A stretch of 40,971 bases of DNA from contig NZ_JAHONA010000020.1 in the NCBI RefSeq assembly GCF_019131995.1, positions 1-40,971 of the forward strand. Reading direction: 5' to 3'. Made by a program: the position numbers and the translations under genes. The notes below the pieces were generated by a model, which saw nothing but the letters and a program-made list of their open reading frames with translations, had not been told where the DNA came from and did not search any database. The stretch is from Collinsella aerofaciens (lineage in GTDB: Bacteria > Actinomycetota > Coriobacteriia > Coriobacteriales > Coriobacteriaceae). Shown here piece by piece: positions 32,015-39,996 of the stretch. Every line of letters starts with the position of its first letter. The first letter of the stretch is position 1.

Positions 32015-32566
32015 CTACTCACCCAGCACGGCCTTTTTGGCGGCTGCAGCCATGTTGTCCAGATCTTCCTTGGTGGGATGGTCCTTCGCGGCAACCCAGT
32101 TGTCGAGCAGCATCTTAAATCGGGCGTTGTCGGGATCTTGCTCGAGCATGGCCTCGTAGCGCTGCTTGACCGCGGGACCCATCTTGCCCTGGCACATCGC
32201 CCAGCCCGCAAGCTCGGCATCCCCAGCCAAATTGGAAGTCACGCGATCAATAATCTGCTGGTAATAGCTCTGGTCGGCCCCAAAACCGCAGGTGCCAAAC
32301 AGGAAGACGCGCTTGCCGTGCAAGGCGGAGAGCAACGCCGCGACCGAAGGCGTGCACGCGCCCTTGTCGCACCAAAAACCGACGAGCACCGTGTCGGCCG
32401 CGCAGGCGCCCTGCGCCTCGAGCGCAACCTGATCTGCATCCGCATCGTCGCTCAACGCCGCGGCATGGACAAACTCAACACCCGCAGCCTGCAGAGCGCG
32501 CTTGATCGCGCCCGAAACCATCCTGGTATTACCGCTCTTGCTGTTAACCACCAAAGAGCACGTCAT
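32015..32566 (-). CDS. Flavodoxin-family protein
   Basis: This 183-residue cytosolic protein opens with CSLVVNSKSGNTRMV, the FMN phosphate-binding loop of flavodoxins. VLVGFWCDKGACTPSVAALL and KRVFLFGTCGFGAD complete the flavin-binding edges. An extra C-terminal helical region (about 120-183) sets it apart from classic flavodoxins. It resembles the flavodoxin-like proteins found beside reductases in gut anaerobes (BilS-type), but no partner reductase is present here, so I give no symbol. The ATG at 32566 follows GAGG at 10 nt. It is a single gene with its own terminator. Confidence 0.8.
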   Translation of the reverse strand: MTCSLVVNSKSGNTRMVSGAIKRALQAAGVEFVHAAALSDDADADQVALEAQGACAADTVLVGFWCDKGACTPSVAALLSALHGKRVFLFGTCGFGADQSYYQQIIDRVTSNLAGDAELAGWAMCQGKMGPAVKQRYEAMLEQDPDNARFKMLLDNWVAAKDHPTKEDLDNMAAAAKKAVLGE

Positions 32567-32693
32567 AGTCACGTTGCCTCGTATCCCCCAAAACTAAAGC
32601 CACTAATGCAATTTATTAGATGAATATCTTAGTACTAACGTGACAGATGTAAACCACCGTCTGTCGATTGATTAATTTGCCCCACGGGCTTGC

Positions 32694-34553
32694 TCACTGG
32701 GCGAACTGACTGCGGTAGAGCTCGGCATAGAAGCCGCCTGCCGCTAGCAGCTCGTCGTGCGTGCCGCGCTCGATAATCTGCCCGTCGCGCATCACCAGAA
32801 TGCAGTCGGCGTTACGAATCGTGCTCAGGCGGTGCGCCACGACAAAGCTTGTGCGACCGGCCATGAGCTCGTCGAATGCCGCCTGCACCTGCAGCTCGGT
32901 ACGGGTATCGATACTCGAGGTCGCCTCGTCCAGCAGCAAGATAGCCGGGTCGGTGAGCATGACGCGCGCGATGCACAGCAGCTGTTTTTGACCCTGGCTA
33001 AACGTGCCGCCGTCCTCGCCGATGACCGTATCGTAGCCGCCTGGCAGCTGCACGATAAACTTGTGCGCATGCGCGCGCTTGGCAGCTTCGATAACCTGCT
33101 CGCGCGTGGCGTCGGGACAGCCGTAGGCGATGTTTTCGGCCACGGTGCCCTCGAACAGCCAGGTATCTTGCAGCACCATGCCAAAGGCACGGCGCAGGCT
33201 TGCGCGCGTGTAGTCACGCGAAGACCGGCCATCGACCATGATGCGTCCGGCATCGATATCGTAAAACCGCAGCAGCAAGTTGATGAGCGTCGTCTTGCCA
33301 CAGCCCGTAGGACCGACCAGGGCAAAGCGCATGCCGGGCTTAGCCTCGATGCAGATATCCTGCAGCAGCTTGCGGTCGGGCACGTAGCTAAAGTCCACAT
33401 GCTCAAAGGCGACCTCGCCCTGCGGGGCGGCAAGTTCCACAGCATCCGCCGCATCGGGCTCCTGCTCGCGTGCATCGAGTAGCGCGAACATGCGGCGCGC
33501 CGAGGCATACGCCGTCTGGATCTGCGTAATGACGTTGGTGACCTCGTTGAACGGCTTGGTGTACTGGTTGGCGTAGGACAGGAAGATCTGCACGCCGCCC
33601 ACCGTGAGCGCCGCAGGCACGCCCGTGATCACGCCCACGCAGCCGATCACAGCGACCACGGCATAGATGATGTTGTTGATAAAGCGCGTGCCGGGGTTGG
33701 AGAGCGAGCCCATAAACTGCGCGCGCTCGCCCGCGGTGTAAAGCTCGGCATTGAGGGCATCGAAGCGCTGCTGGGCGTTGGGACCATAGGCAAAGGCGTC
33801 GACAAGCTTCTGCTCGCCTACGTACTCCTCGATATGACCACCGAGCTGCCCTTGAATACGCTGCTGCGCCGTAAAGCTCTTGTTGGAGAGCTTGGCAATA
33901 GCACCGGCTGCAAAAATGGAAAGCGGCGTGACGAGCACCACCACGAGCGTCATGGTCAGATTAATGGAGAGCATAAACGCGAGCGTGCCAACGATGGTGA
34001 TAACGCCGGTAAAGAGCTGGGTAAAGCCCTGCAGCAGACCGTCGCCCACCTGGTCGACGTCGTTGACCACGCGGCTCATGAGGTCGCCGTGGGCATGGCT
34101 GTCGATAAAGCTGAGCGGCATACGGCTGAGCTTGTCGCTCGCCTCCACGCGCATGTCGCGCACCGTTTCGTAGGACAGGCGATTGACGCAGTAGCCCTGC
34201 AGCCACTGGAAAGCCGCAGCGCCTACGACGACAATCGCGAGCTTGGTAACGAGCGGCAGCAGTGCGTCAAAGTCCACCTGCCCGGCGGCAACGATCAGGT
34301 CGATGCCCTCGCCGATGAGAATAGGCGTGTAGAGCTGCAAAATCACCGAAATGGCGGCGCTCACAAACGACGCCGTAAACGAAATACGGTGCGGACGGAC
34401 GTAGCCCGTCAGGCGACGGGTCACCGCGCCCACGGGATAGCGCTCAGGGTCGCCGGGCTGGCGCGGACCGTCGCCCAGGTCGTTGAGGTTATCGTTACCG
34501 GACACGTTGGCCGTCATCGTGGCGACCGAACCGGAGGAAGTGTACGGATTCAT
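32694..34553 (-). CDS. ABC exporter half-transporter, canonical ATPase (MdlB-like)
   Basis: This 619-residue protein has a six-helix transmembrane domain fused to an ABC ATPase. Walker A is GPTGCGKTT (about 411), the signature is FSQGQKQLL (about 518), and Walker B with catalytic glutamate is ILLLDEATSSID (about 540). The N-terminal 40 residues are soluble. Its ATG follows directly on the stop of the partner gene, with GGAGGG upstream, so the two are translationally coupled. Together they form a heterodimeric type IV exporter of the MdlAB/TM287-288 kind, for drugs, lipids or peptides. The substrate is unknown. Confidence 0.92.
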   Translation of the reverse strand: MNPYTSSGSVATMTANVSGNDNLNDLGDGPRQPGDPERYPVGAVTRRLTGYVRPHRISFTASFVSAAISVILQLYTPILIGEGIDLIVAAGQVDFDALLPLVTKLAIVVVGAAAFQWLQGYCVNRLSYETVRDMRVEASDKLSRMPLSFIDSHAHGDLMSRVVNDVDQVGDGLLQGFTQLFTGVITIVGTLAFMLSINLTMTLVVVLVTPLSIFAAGAIAKLSNKSFTAQQRIQGQLGGHIEEYVGEQKLVDAFAYGPNAQQRFDALNAELYTAGERAQFMGSLSNPGTRFINNIIYAVVAVIGCVGVITGVPAALTVGGVQIFLSYANQYTKPFNEVTNVITQIQTAYASARRMFALLDAREQEPDAADAVELAAPQGEVAFEHVDFSYVPDRKLLQDICIEAKPGMRFALVGPTGCGKTTLINLLLRFYDIDAGRIMVDGRSSRDYTRASLRRAFGMVLQDTWLFEGTVAENIAYGCPDATREQVIEAAKRAHAHKFIVQLPGGYDTVIGEDGGTFSQGQKQLLCIARVMLTDPAILLLDEATSSIDTRTELQVQAAFDELMAGRTSFVVAHRLSTIRNADCILVMRDGQIIERGTHDELLAAGGFYAELYRSQFAQ

Positions 34554-36398
34554 TTAGCAGCCCTCCTTTGCGCAGACGGATGCGGAGGCGATCGGGGTGG
34601 ACACGGGCGTCGTACTCCCCTGCTGGCCCTCGAGCTCCTCGCGGCGCAGCTGCGACTGGCAAATCTCGCGATAGAGCTGACAGGCCGCGTACAGCTCATC
34701 GTGCGTGCCCAGGCCCGCGACCGAGCCGTGATTGAGCACGCAGATCATGTCGGCGTCGCGCACGGTCGAGACGCGCTGGCTCACAATGACCGTAGTCAGC
34801 GGCAGCCCACCCTCGGCGGCACCACGCACGCTGCGCTCGCGGATGGCATGGCGAAGCGCCGCGTCGGTCTTAAAGTCGAGCGCCGAGGCGGAGTCATCCA
34901 TGATTAGGACCTGCGGAGCGCCCACCAGGGCACGTGCGATGGTCAGGCGCTGACGTTGTCCGCCGCTGAAGTTCTTGCCGCCCGCCTCGACCGGGGCGTC
35001 GAGGCCCTGGGGCTTGTTGTGCACGAACTCGCTCGCCTGCGCCATATCGAGCGCTGCCCAAAGCTCCTCGTCGGTCGCCGTCTCGTCACGCCAGGTCAGG
35101 TTGCTGCGGATGGTGCCGCTCACCAGCGACGCGCGCTGCGGAACAGTCGCGACCACACGGCGCAACTGGTCGAGCGGCCAGGTGCGCACGTCGGAGCCCA
35201 TCACGCTCACGCTGCCGGTGCTCGCATCGTACAGGCGCGATATAAGCGAGACGAGTGTGGACTTGCCGCTGCCCGTGCCGCCGATAATGCCGAGCGTCTT
35301 GCCCAGCGGGAGTTCCAACGTCACATCGTTGACAGCATTGGCCGCGCCGGCGCCAAAAGAGAAGCTCGCATGGCTCAAGCTCAGCGCAGGAACTGGAGCG
35401 GCATTGCTCGGCTCGGGCAGCGCGACCGGCTGGTTGCCCTCGTCAGCGATGCTCGGCACGCAATTGAGCACCTCGTTGATACGCGACGCGCTGGCGCTCG
35501 CCTTGGTAAAGACCACGACCAGGTTGGCGACATACACGATGGAGGTGAGCGTCTGCGTCATGTAGTTCACAAACGCCATGACCTGACCCTGCGTGAGCTC
35601 GCCCACGTTGACCTGGATGCCGCCCACCCACAGGATGGCGCACACGCCCAGGTTCATCACCAAAAACGTGACGGGATTAAGGATCGACGAGAGCTTGCCC
35701 ACCGCGATGGCAGTATTGGCCTGGTCATCGGCAGCTTGGGCAAAACGCTCGCGCTCGTGGTCCTCACGCACAAAGGCGCGAACAACGCGGGCGCCCGAAA
35801 GCCCCTCGCGGCAGATAAGCGCGATGCGGTCGAGCTTTGCCTGCAGCTGCCTGTAATACGGGATACAGCGCGCCATGACAAACCAAAACACCAGGCCGAT
35901 AGCGGGCGTGCAGATCAAGAAGATCATGCCGAGCTTAAGGTCGATGGCAAGGGCCGCGCACATAGAGCCCACCGCCAAGAAGGGCCAGCGGATGAGCATG
36001 CGTACGCCCAGCGCCACAGCAAGCTGCACCTGGTTGACGTCGTTGGTGATGCGGGTGATAAGCGACGGCGTGCCAAAGCGGTCGAGTTCGGCATAGCTCA
36101 ACTTGTTGATGTGCTGGTAGAGCGCACCGCGGATATCGGTGCCCATGCCCTGCGAGGTGAGCGCCGCCATCTTTTGGCAGACGAGCGTAAACGAGATGCC
36201 GATCACAGCCATGGCGGCAAGCAGCATACCGTAGTGGACGACGGCGTTGACATCGTGTGCGCCAATACCCTTATCGATCATCTGGGCAATCACCAGCGGC
36301 GTCAGCAGGTCAAAGATCACTTCGATCAGCTTACACGCAGGGCCAATCACCATATACCGGCGAAACTTACCACCAAAACGCCTGAGCAGCTCAATCAT
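34554..36398 (-). CDS. ABC exporter half-transporter, degenerate-site ATPase (MdlA-like)
   Basis: This 614-residue protein has a six-helix transmembrane domain plus an ATPase with Walker A GGTGSGKST (about 370), signature FSGGQRQRL (about 477) and Walker B VLIMDDSASALD (about 496). The catalytic glutamate is aspartate here. In heterodimeric exporters one half often carries a substitution at this position, so this subunit should supply the inactive ATP site. GGGAG precedes the ATG at 36398. It is the first gene of the pair. Its C-terminus has a short serine/threonine-rich tail with two cysteines. Confidence 0.92.
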   Translation of the reverse strand: MIELLRRFGGKFRRYMVIGPACKLIEVIFDLLTPLVIAQMIDKGIGAHDVNAVVHYGMLLAAMAVIGISFTLVCQKMAALTSQGMGTDIRGALYQHINKLSYAELDRFGTPSLITRITNDVNQVQLAVALGVRMLIRWPFLAVGSMCAALAIDLKLGMIFLICTPAIGLVFWFVMARCIPYYRQLQAKLDRIALICREGLSGARVVRAFVREDHERERFAQAADDQANTAIAVGKLSSILNPVTFLVMNLGVCAILWVGGIQVNVGELTQGQVMAFVNYMTQTLTSIVYVANLVVVFTKASASASRINEVLNCVPSIADEGNQPVALPEPSNAAPVPALSLSHASFSFGAGAANAVNDVTLELPLGKTLGIIGGTGSGKSTLVSLISRLYDASTGSVSVMGSDVRTWPLDQLRRVVATVPQRASLVSGTIRSNLTWRDETATDEELWAALDMAQASEFVHNKPQGLDAPVEAGGKNFSGGQRQRLTIARALVGAPQVLIMDDSASALDFKTDAALRHAIRERSVRGAAEGGLPLTTVIVSQRVSTVRDADMICVLNHGSVAGLGTHDELYAACQLYREICQSQLRREELEGQQGSTTPVSTPIASASVCAKEGC

Positions 36399-36610
36399 GT
36401 ATAGGCGCTCCCTATCATCATCTCAATTCAATCTGATTCATGATAGTACGGAGAACCCTGGAGATGCGTAAGCAACTCGTTACAGATGTAAGGGCAACGG
36501 TCACTAGCGCCCAAGGCACGTAGCAGCCGATGTTTTGGCAACGCCAGCGAGCGGCATAACGCCGGGGATTCAATTATCAGATAAATGTGACCCTTCAGGC
36601 GGTTTTGGTC

Positions 36611-36715
36611 GGCTACCCGCGGGTGCCGGCAGGGCGCTTGGTAGTCGAGCGATCCCGCAGGCGAAGCCGAGGACCAGCGAAACACCAAGCGCCCTGCCGG
36701 CACTCGCGGGTAGCC
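36611..36715. repeat. Large hairpin downstream of the SRP RNA gene (class II palindrome)
   Basis: Arms 36611-36642 and 36684-36715 pair over 32 bp with one mismatch. In the direction of SRP RNA transcription the core reads TCGCTGGTCCTC, then a small GGC-TTC-GCC hairpin, then TGCGGGATCGCTC. The core resembles the hairpin after tal (2911-2981) and, more loosely, the class I palindromes. The stretch 36399-36610, between it and the ABC genes, holds no gene that I can support. Confidence 0.7.
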
Positions 36716-36729
36716 GCGGCACCAAAAAA

Positions 36730-36846
36730 CGCCTGCGCACTCGATGGATTCGGATGCCCGACAGAGGCTCCTTATGGCTGCTTCCTTCCGGACCTGACCA
36801 GATTCGGAACATGTCGTCATCCGAACCCATCGAACGCGCTAGGCGC
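36730..36846 (-). ncRNA. ffs: Signal recognition particle RNA (4.5S, small bacterial type)
   Basis: The minus strand carries the SRP Alu-less domain IV apex GGTCAGGTCCGGAAGGAAGC (within 36776-36799), which binds Ffh. The two ends pair over nearly 25 bp (CGCCTAGCGCGTTCGATGG with the 3' CCATCGAGTGCGCAGGCG). A T6 run (36724-36729) right after the 3' end acts as terminator. The promoter at 36854-36882 fits a 5' end near 36846. Reading frames that cross this stretch are spurious. Confidence 0.93.
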
Positions 36847-36853
36847 TCGATAT

Positions 36854-36882
36854 ATCTTACCCGCTCCCGCCCGATGGGACAA
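36854..36882 (-). promoter_or_regulatory. Promoter of the SRP RNA gene
   Basis: TTGTCC (36877-36882) and TAAGAT (36854-36859) on the minus strand are separated by 17 bp. The predicted start is about 7 nt downstream, at the beginning of the SRP RNA closing stem. Confidence 0.8.
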
Positions 36883-36891
36883 GGTAGCTAA

Positions 36892-36960
36892 TTTGGGACG
36901 GGGCTTTTTGACTACTTGGGCAATCAGATCGACAGGTAGTCAAATAAGCCCCGTCCCAAA
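36892..36960. repeat. 24-bp inverted repeat TTTGGGACGGGGC
   Basis: The arms 36892-36915 and 36936-36960 pair (TTTGGGACGGGGCTTTTTGACTAC with its complement, one bulge) around a 20-nt loop. It lies directly beside the inverted pair of CTACTACGTTT repeats. TTTTGGGACGGG also occurs at the edge of copy 1 near tex (420-429), which suggests that the two sequences travel together. Confidence 0.7.
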
Positions 36961-36961
36961 A

Positions 36962-37047
36962 AGACTGGTCTGCTGCCGTGCCACAAAAGGGGCCTATCTA
37001 CTACGTTTAGGCCGCAGGGGTCAACCATAGCCGGCTTTTTCGAAAAT
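36962..37047 (-). repeat. CTACTACGTTT-family repeat, copy 2 (inverted)
   Basis: On the minus strand the order is ATTTTCGAAAAAGCCGG, ATGGTTGACCCC, CTAAACGTAGTAGATAGG and TTTTGTGGCACGGC. This matches copy 1 block by block. It forms an inverted pair with copy 3, 25 bp away. Confidence 0.75.
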
Positions 37048-37072
37048 CGGCAAGCTTTCTACCTGCGGTTTT

Positions 37073-37150
37073 AATTTCACAAAATCCGGGATGGTCAAGG
37101 GCGCTCGGCTAAACGTAGTAGATGGCCGCATTTCATGGCGGACGGTCCGA
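37073..37150 (+). repeat. CTACTACGTTT-family repeat, copy 3
   Basis: The blocks TTTCACAAAATCCGGGATGGTC, shortened here to its match with copy 1, and CTAAACGTAGTAGATGG appear in order. It is more diverged at the 3' end (CATTTCATGGCGG). With copy 2 it makes a long imperfect palindrome. The region 36847-37274 has no protein gene that I can support. Confidence 0.7.
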
Positions 37151-37191
37151 CCCAAGGCCCAAGGCGACCAGCCTCGGATAGCCATTCTCGA

Positions 37192-37258
37192 AGTTGCGGT
37201 GGAATAGTTCCTGTTTTTGCCGCCTGAGCCGCCAAACAGGAACTATTCCACCGCAACT
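37192..37258. repeat. AGTTGCGGTGGAATA hairpin, copy 2
   Basis: Arms 37192-37216 and 37234-37258 are perfect 25-bp inverted repeats. The outer 15 bp equal those at 7384, but the inner 10 bp differ and still pair. It lies 17 bp past the stop of the TadA-glycerate kinase gene. Confidence 0.8.
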
Positions 37259-37274
37259 TATAGGGAGTTGGGTT

Positions 37275-39056
37275 TTAGAGGCGGGCGAGGTCGTAGGCTT
37301 GGGCGGCTGCTTCACCGGCGCAGATGAGGTTGGTTGTGGCTTCCTGGGGGTCGAGCGCTTGGTCAAGAGGCATGGGCCTGCGGCAGACCGGCAGGACCAA
37401 GTCGATGCCCTGACCATACACCGCATCCAAATTATCCGCACGACCGCCCACGACGGCGACTACCGGCTTGCCATAGCGATTGGCACGGCGGGCCACGCCC
37501 ACCGGCGCCTTGCCGGCAGCGGATTGCTCGTCCATGTTGCCCTCGCCTGTAATGACCAGGTCGACATCGCGCACGCGCTCGTCAAACCCAATCAGATCGA
37601 GCACCGTCTCCACGCCCGAACGCAACTCAGCACCGAGCGCCAGCAGCGCGGCGCCCAAGCCACCTGCCGCGCCCGCGCCAGGCACGCCGAGCACCGAGCC
37701 AAATGTCCGCACGCCCTCGGGCACGCGCAACAACCCCTGAGCCCGCACCCCGGTAATCGCCGCATCGAGCAGGCGGCCGTAGCCGACCATCCAACTGTCG
37801 TACCTGCCCAGCGCTTCGACATCGTCTGTCGGCAGGCCCTTTTGCCCGCCAAACACTGCAAGTGCCCCACGACGCCCCACGAGCGGGTTCTCGACATCAG
37901 AGAGCACGACGATACGCGCGCTATTCAGCGCCCGAAGCGCCGGTGCCAAATCGATACTCGCCACCTGCTCAAGCCCCGCGAGACCAGGGGCGACATCGCA
38001 GCCCTGATCATCGACCACACGCGCGCCCAGCGCCTGCAGCATGCCGGCGCCACCGTCGTTGGTGGCACTGCCGCCCAGACCAATATAGATAGTCTTTGCC
38101 CCAGCACGAACCGCTCGAAGCATGAGCTCGCCCACGCCATAGGTCGTAGCGGCCAACGCCGCCGGCTCTGTGCAAGGCGAATACCCAATACCCGCCGCCT
38201 CGGCCATCTCGATTACAGCCGACTCGTACTCGCCGTCCACCAGCATCCGGGCAGACACACAGTCGCCCAGAGGGCCTGCGACTTCACATGCCACGACCTC
38301 ACCGCCGCACGCGGCAACGGCATCGAGCGTTCCCTCGCCGCCATCCGCCAGCGGCAGCGCGCTTACCTGGGCATCGGGCCACACGCGGCGCACACCTTCG
38401 GCAACGGCCTCCTCCGCCTGCGCGCTCGAAACGCTGCCCTTAAAGGAGTCGATCGCCAGCTGCACACGGCGGGGCCGGCGGCACGCGGCACCAAAATCGA
38501 CCGCCCCAACGGCAGTATCTTCGACACCCGCAAGCGCCTCGGCGTGGGCGGTATGCGCCTCAAGATCGGCCCCACAACCGCAGCCAGCACCATCGGTGCC
38601 ACGCAGCCCACTAAAATAACCGCTCAGCACCGCGCGGCACTCGTCTGCCAGCACGCCGGCGGTCACATTAAACCGATGATTCAGGCGCGAATCGGCATTG
38701 AGGTCGTATAGCGACCCCAGAGCGCCCGCTTTAGCATCGGCCGCGCCGTACACGCAGCGCCCCACGCGCGCGTTAACCATAAGCCCCGCGCACATGCAGC
38801 AGGGCTCGAGCGTCACGTAGACCGTACAATCGGAAAGACGCCAGCGTCCAAGCGACTGAGCGGCGGCGCACAGGGCCGAAAACTCGGCATGCGCCGAAGG
38901 ATCCTGGTCGAGCTCGCGGCGATTATGCGCCCGCGCGACAATCTCGCCGTCGCGCACCACTACGGCTCCGATGGGCACCTCGCCCACCGCAGCGGCGGCG
39001 CGCGCCTCGGCCAGCGCCTCACGCATGAACTTCTCATCGATTTCGGTGATCGTCAT
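37275..39056 (-). CDS. Fusion of TadA-type deaminase and type I glycerate kinase
   Basis: This 593-residue protein joins two enzymes. Residues 1-155 are a TadA-like tRNA adenosine deaminase: HAE with His56 and catalytic Glu58, and PCCMC with zinc ligands Cys86 and Cys89. TadA makes inosine at the wobble position of tRNA-Arg. After a linker with several cysteines (about 156-196), residues 197-593 are a GarK/GlxK-type glycerate kinase. It starts VQLAIDSFKGSVSSAQAEEAV and carries LPLADGGEGTLDAV, YIGLGGSATNDGGAGMLQALGA and DLVITGEGNMDEQSA. The reading frame is open throughout. GGGAAGG precedes the ATG at 39056. The two activities share no pathway. Confidence 0.9.
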   Translation of the reverse strand: MTITEIDEKFMREALAEARAAAAVGEVPIGAVVVRDGEIVARAHNRRELDQDPSAHAEFSALCAAAQSLGRWRLSDCTVYVTLEPCCMCAGLMVNARVGRCVYGAADAKAGALGSLYDLNADSRLNHRFNVTAGVLADECRAVLSGYFSGLRGTDGAGCGCGADLEAHTAHAEALAGVEDTAVGAVDFGAACRRPRRVQLAIDSFKGSVSSAQAEEAVAEGVRRVWPDAQVSALPLADGGEGTLDAVAACGGEVVACEVAGPLGDCVSARMLVDGEYESAVIEMAEAAGIGYSPCTEPAALAATTYGVGELMLRAVRAGAKTIYIGLGGSATNDGGAGMLQALGARVVDDQGCDVAPGLAGLEQVASIDLAPALRALNSARIVVLSDVENPLVGRRGALAVFGGQKGLPTDDVEALGRYDSWMVGYGRLLDAAITGVRAQGLLRVPEGVRTFGSVLGVPGAGAAGGLGAALLALGAELRSGVETVLDLIGFDERVRDVDLVITGEGNMDEQSAAGKAPVGVARRANRYGKPVVAVVGGRADNLDAVYGQGIDLVLPVCRRPMPLDQALDPQEATTNLICAGEAAAQAYDLARL

Positions 39057-39107
39057 CGTTCGCCTTCCCTGTTGCAAATCCAAAACGATGCTATCATTAC
39101 GACTCAC

Positions 39108-39197
39108 GGAGAGATGGCAGAGCGGTTGAATGCGGCGGTCTTGAAAACCGTTGAGCGCGAGAGCGTTCCGGGGGTTCGAATCCCCCTCTCTCCGCCA
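39108..39197 (+). tRNA. tRNA-Ser (anticodon UGA)
   Basis: The acceptor stem GGAGAGA (39108-39114) pairs with TCTCTCC (39187-39193), followed by G and an encoded CCA. The anticodon loop CTTGAAA (39140-39146) gives UGA, decoding UCA-type serine codons. A long variable arm (GAGCGCGAGAGCGTTC) is present, as in serine tRNAs. The T arm is GGGGGTTCGAATCCCCC. A -10-like TATCAT is at 39092-39097. Confidence 0.95.
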
Positions 39198-39200
39198 CTC

Positions 39201-39797
39201 CTAGTGATGCACCGGTGTCATGGTCCGCTCAAACAGTGCATCGACCACATCGGCTATCTCAGGTCGACGCTCAAGATCGTGGCCCGATTCCCACCATATC
39301 GTGAAAAGTCGAATAATACCGCCGGCGACAAACTCAGACGTCGTCTCGAGTGACACGGGGGCCAGGGCATCCTCGGCAAGCACGTTCATCACACGCTCGC
39401 GGATGGAGCGGGCAATGCGGTCGCAAATAACGTTGGTCAACATGCCCGACATGCTGCTTGCCAAAATGTTATCCATGAGCCGCTCGTGCGCCAGAATCAA
39501 ATCCATGGCATCGTCCAAAATCGCGTGCCGAAGCGCGCGCACGTCCTCGGCAGATACCGCGCCGGCCTCATCGGGCTGTTTTTGCGGCAAGCCCGACATG
39601 AGCTCATCGATATAAAAGGCAAAGTAATCGTTCTTGTCGCGAAAGTGCTTGTAGAACGTCGTGCGGCGAATCATGGCGCGGTCGCACAGCATGGCAACCG
39701 TCAGGTCCTCAAAACGATGCTCCTCGAGAAGCTCGGTAAAGGCATCGAACAGGGCGCGGTAGGTTTTCTTGATGCGAAGGTCCACTGGTATCGCCAT
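39201..39797 (-). CDS. TetR-family transcriptional regulator
   Basis: This 198-residue DNA-binding protein has an N-terminal TetR helix-turn-helix (LTVAMLCDRAMIRRTTFYKHFRDKNDYF, positions about 31-58; the quoted core TTFYKHF is the signature). A helical ligand-binding part follows. The ATG at 39797 gives MAIPVDLRIKKTYRALFD, a usual beginning, but no clear ribosome binding site precedes it; a TTG ten codons upstream is another option. It is convergent with tRNA-Ser, ending 4 bp from its CCA. It is divergent from lemA, so autoregulation or control of lemA is possible. The ligand is unknown. Confidence 0.85.
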   Translation of the reverse strand: MAIPVDLRIKKTYRALFDAFTELLEEHRFEDLTVAMLCDRAMIRRTTFYKHFRDKNDYFAFYIDELMSGLPQKQPDEAGAVSAEDVRALRHAILDDAMDLILAHERLMDNILASSMSGMLTNVICDRIARSIRERVMNVLAEDALAPVSLETTSEFVAGGIIRLFTIWWESGHDLERRPEIADVVDALFERTMTPVHH

Positions 39798-39905
39798 CCT
39801 CAGGGCAAAGACAACACTCGTCAATCTGTCGCATATCTTACACCTGTACCTCGCGCGCTTTGCCCCGGTGCCAACCCCGCCGAAAACACAACGCTTACCG
39901 GAAAG

Positions 39906-39935
39906 TTCGGCACGACAAAACGTTGCGGGTATACT
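39906..39935 (+). promoter_or_regulatory. Candidate lemA promoter
   Basis: TATACT (39930-39935) is a good -10 box; TTCGGC (39906-39911) lies 18 bp upstream as a weak -35. The start codon of lemA is about 60 bp downstream. Confidence 0.5.
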
Positions 39936-39996
39936 AGTAGCGTTATACCAACGGCAGCTGGCGCATGCCGCCGCGGCCATTCGAAACGGAGACATC

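Noticed and set aside
36428..37030. Open frames of 80-150 codons around the SRP RNA gene
   Set aside because: They cross the SRP RNA, its terminator and the large palindrome, and have no start signals.
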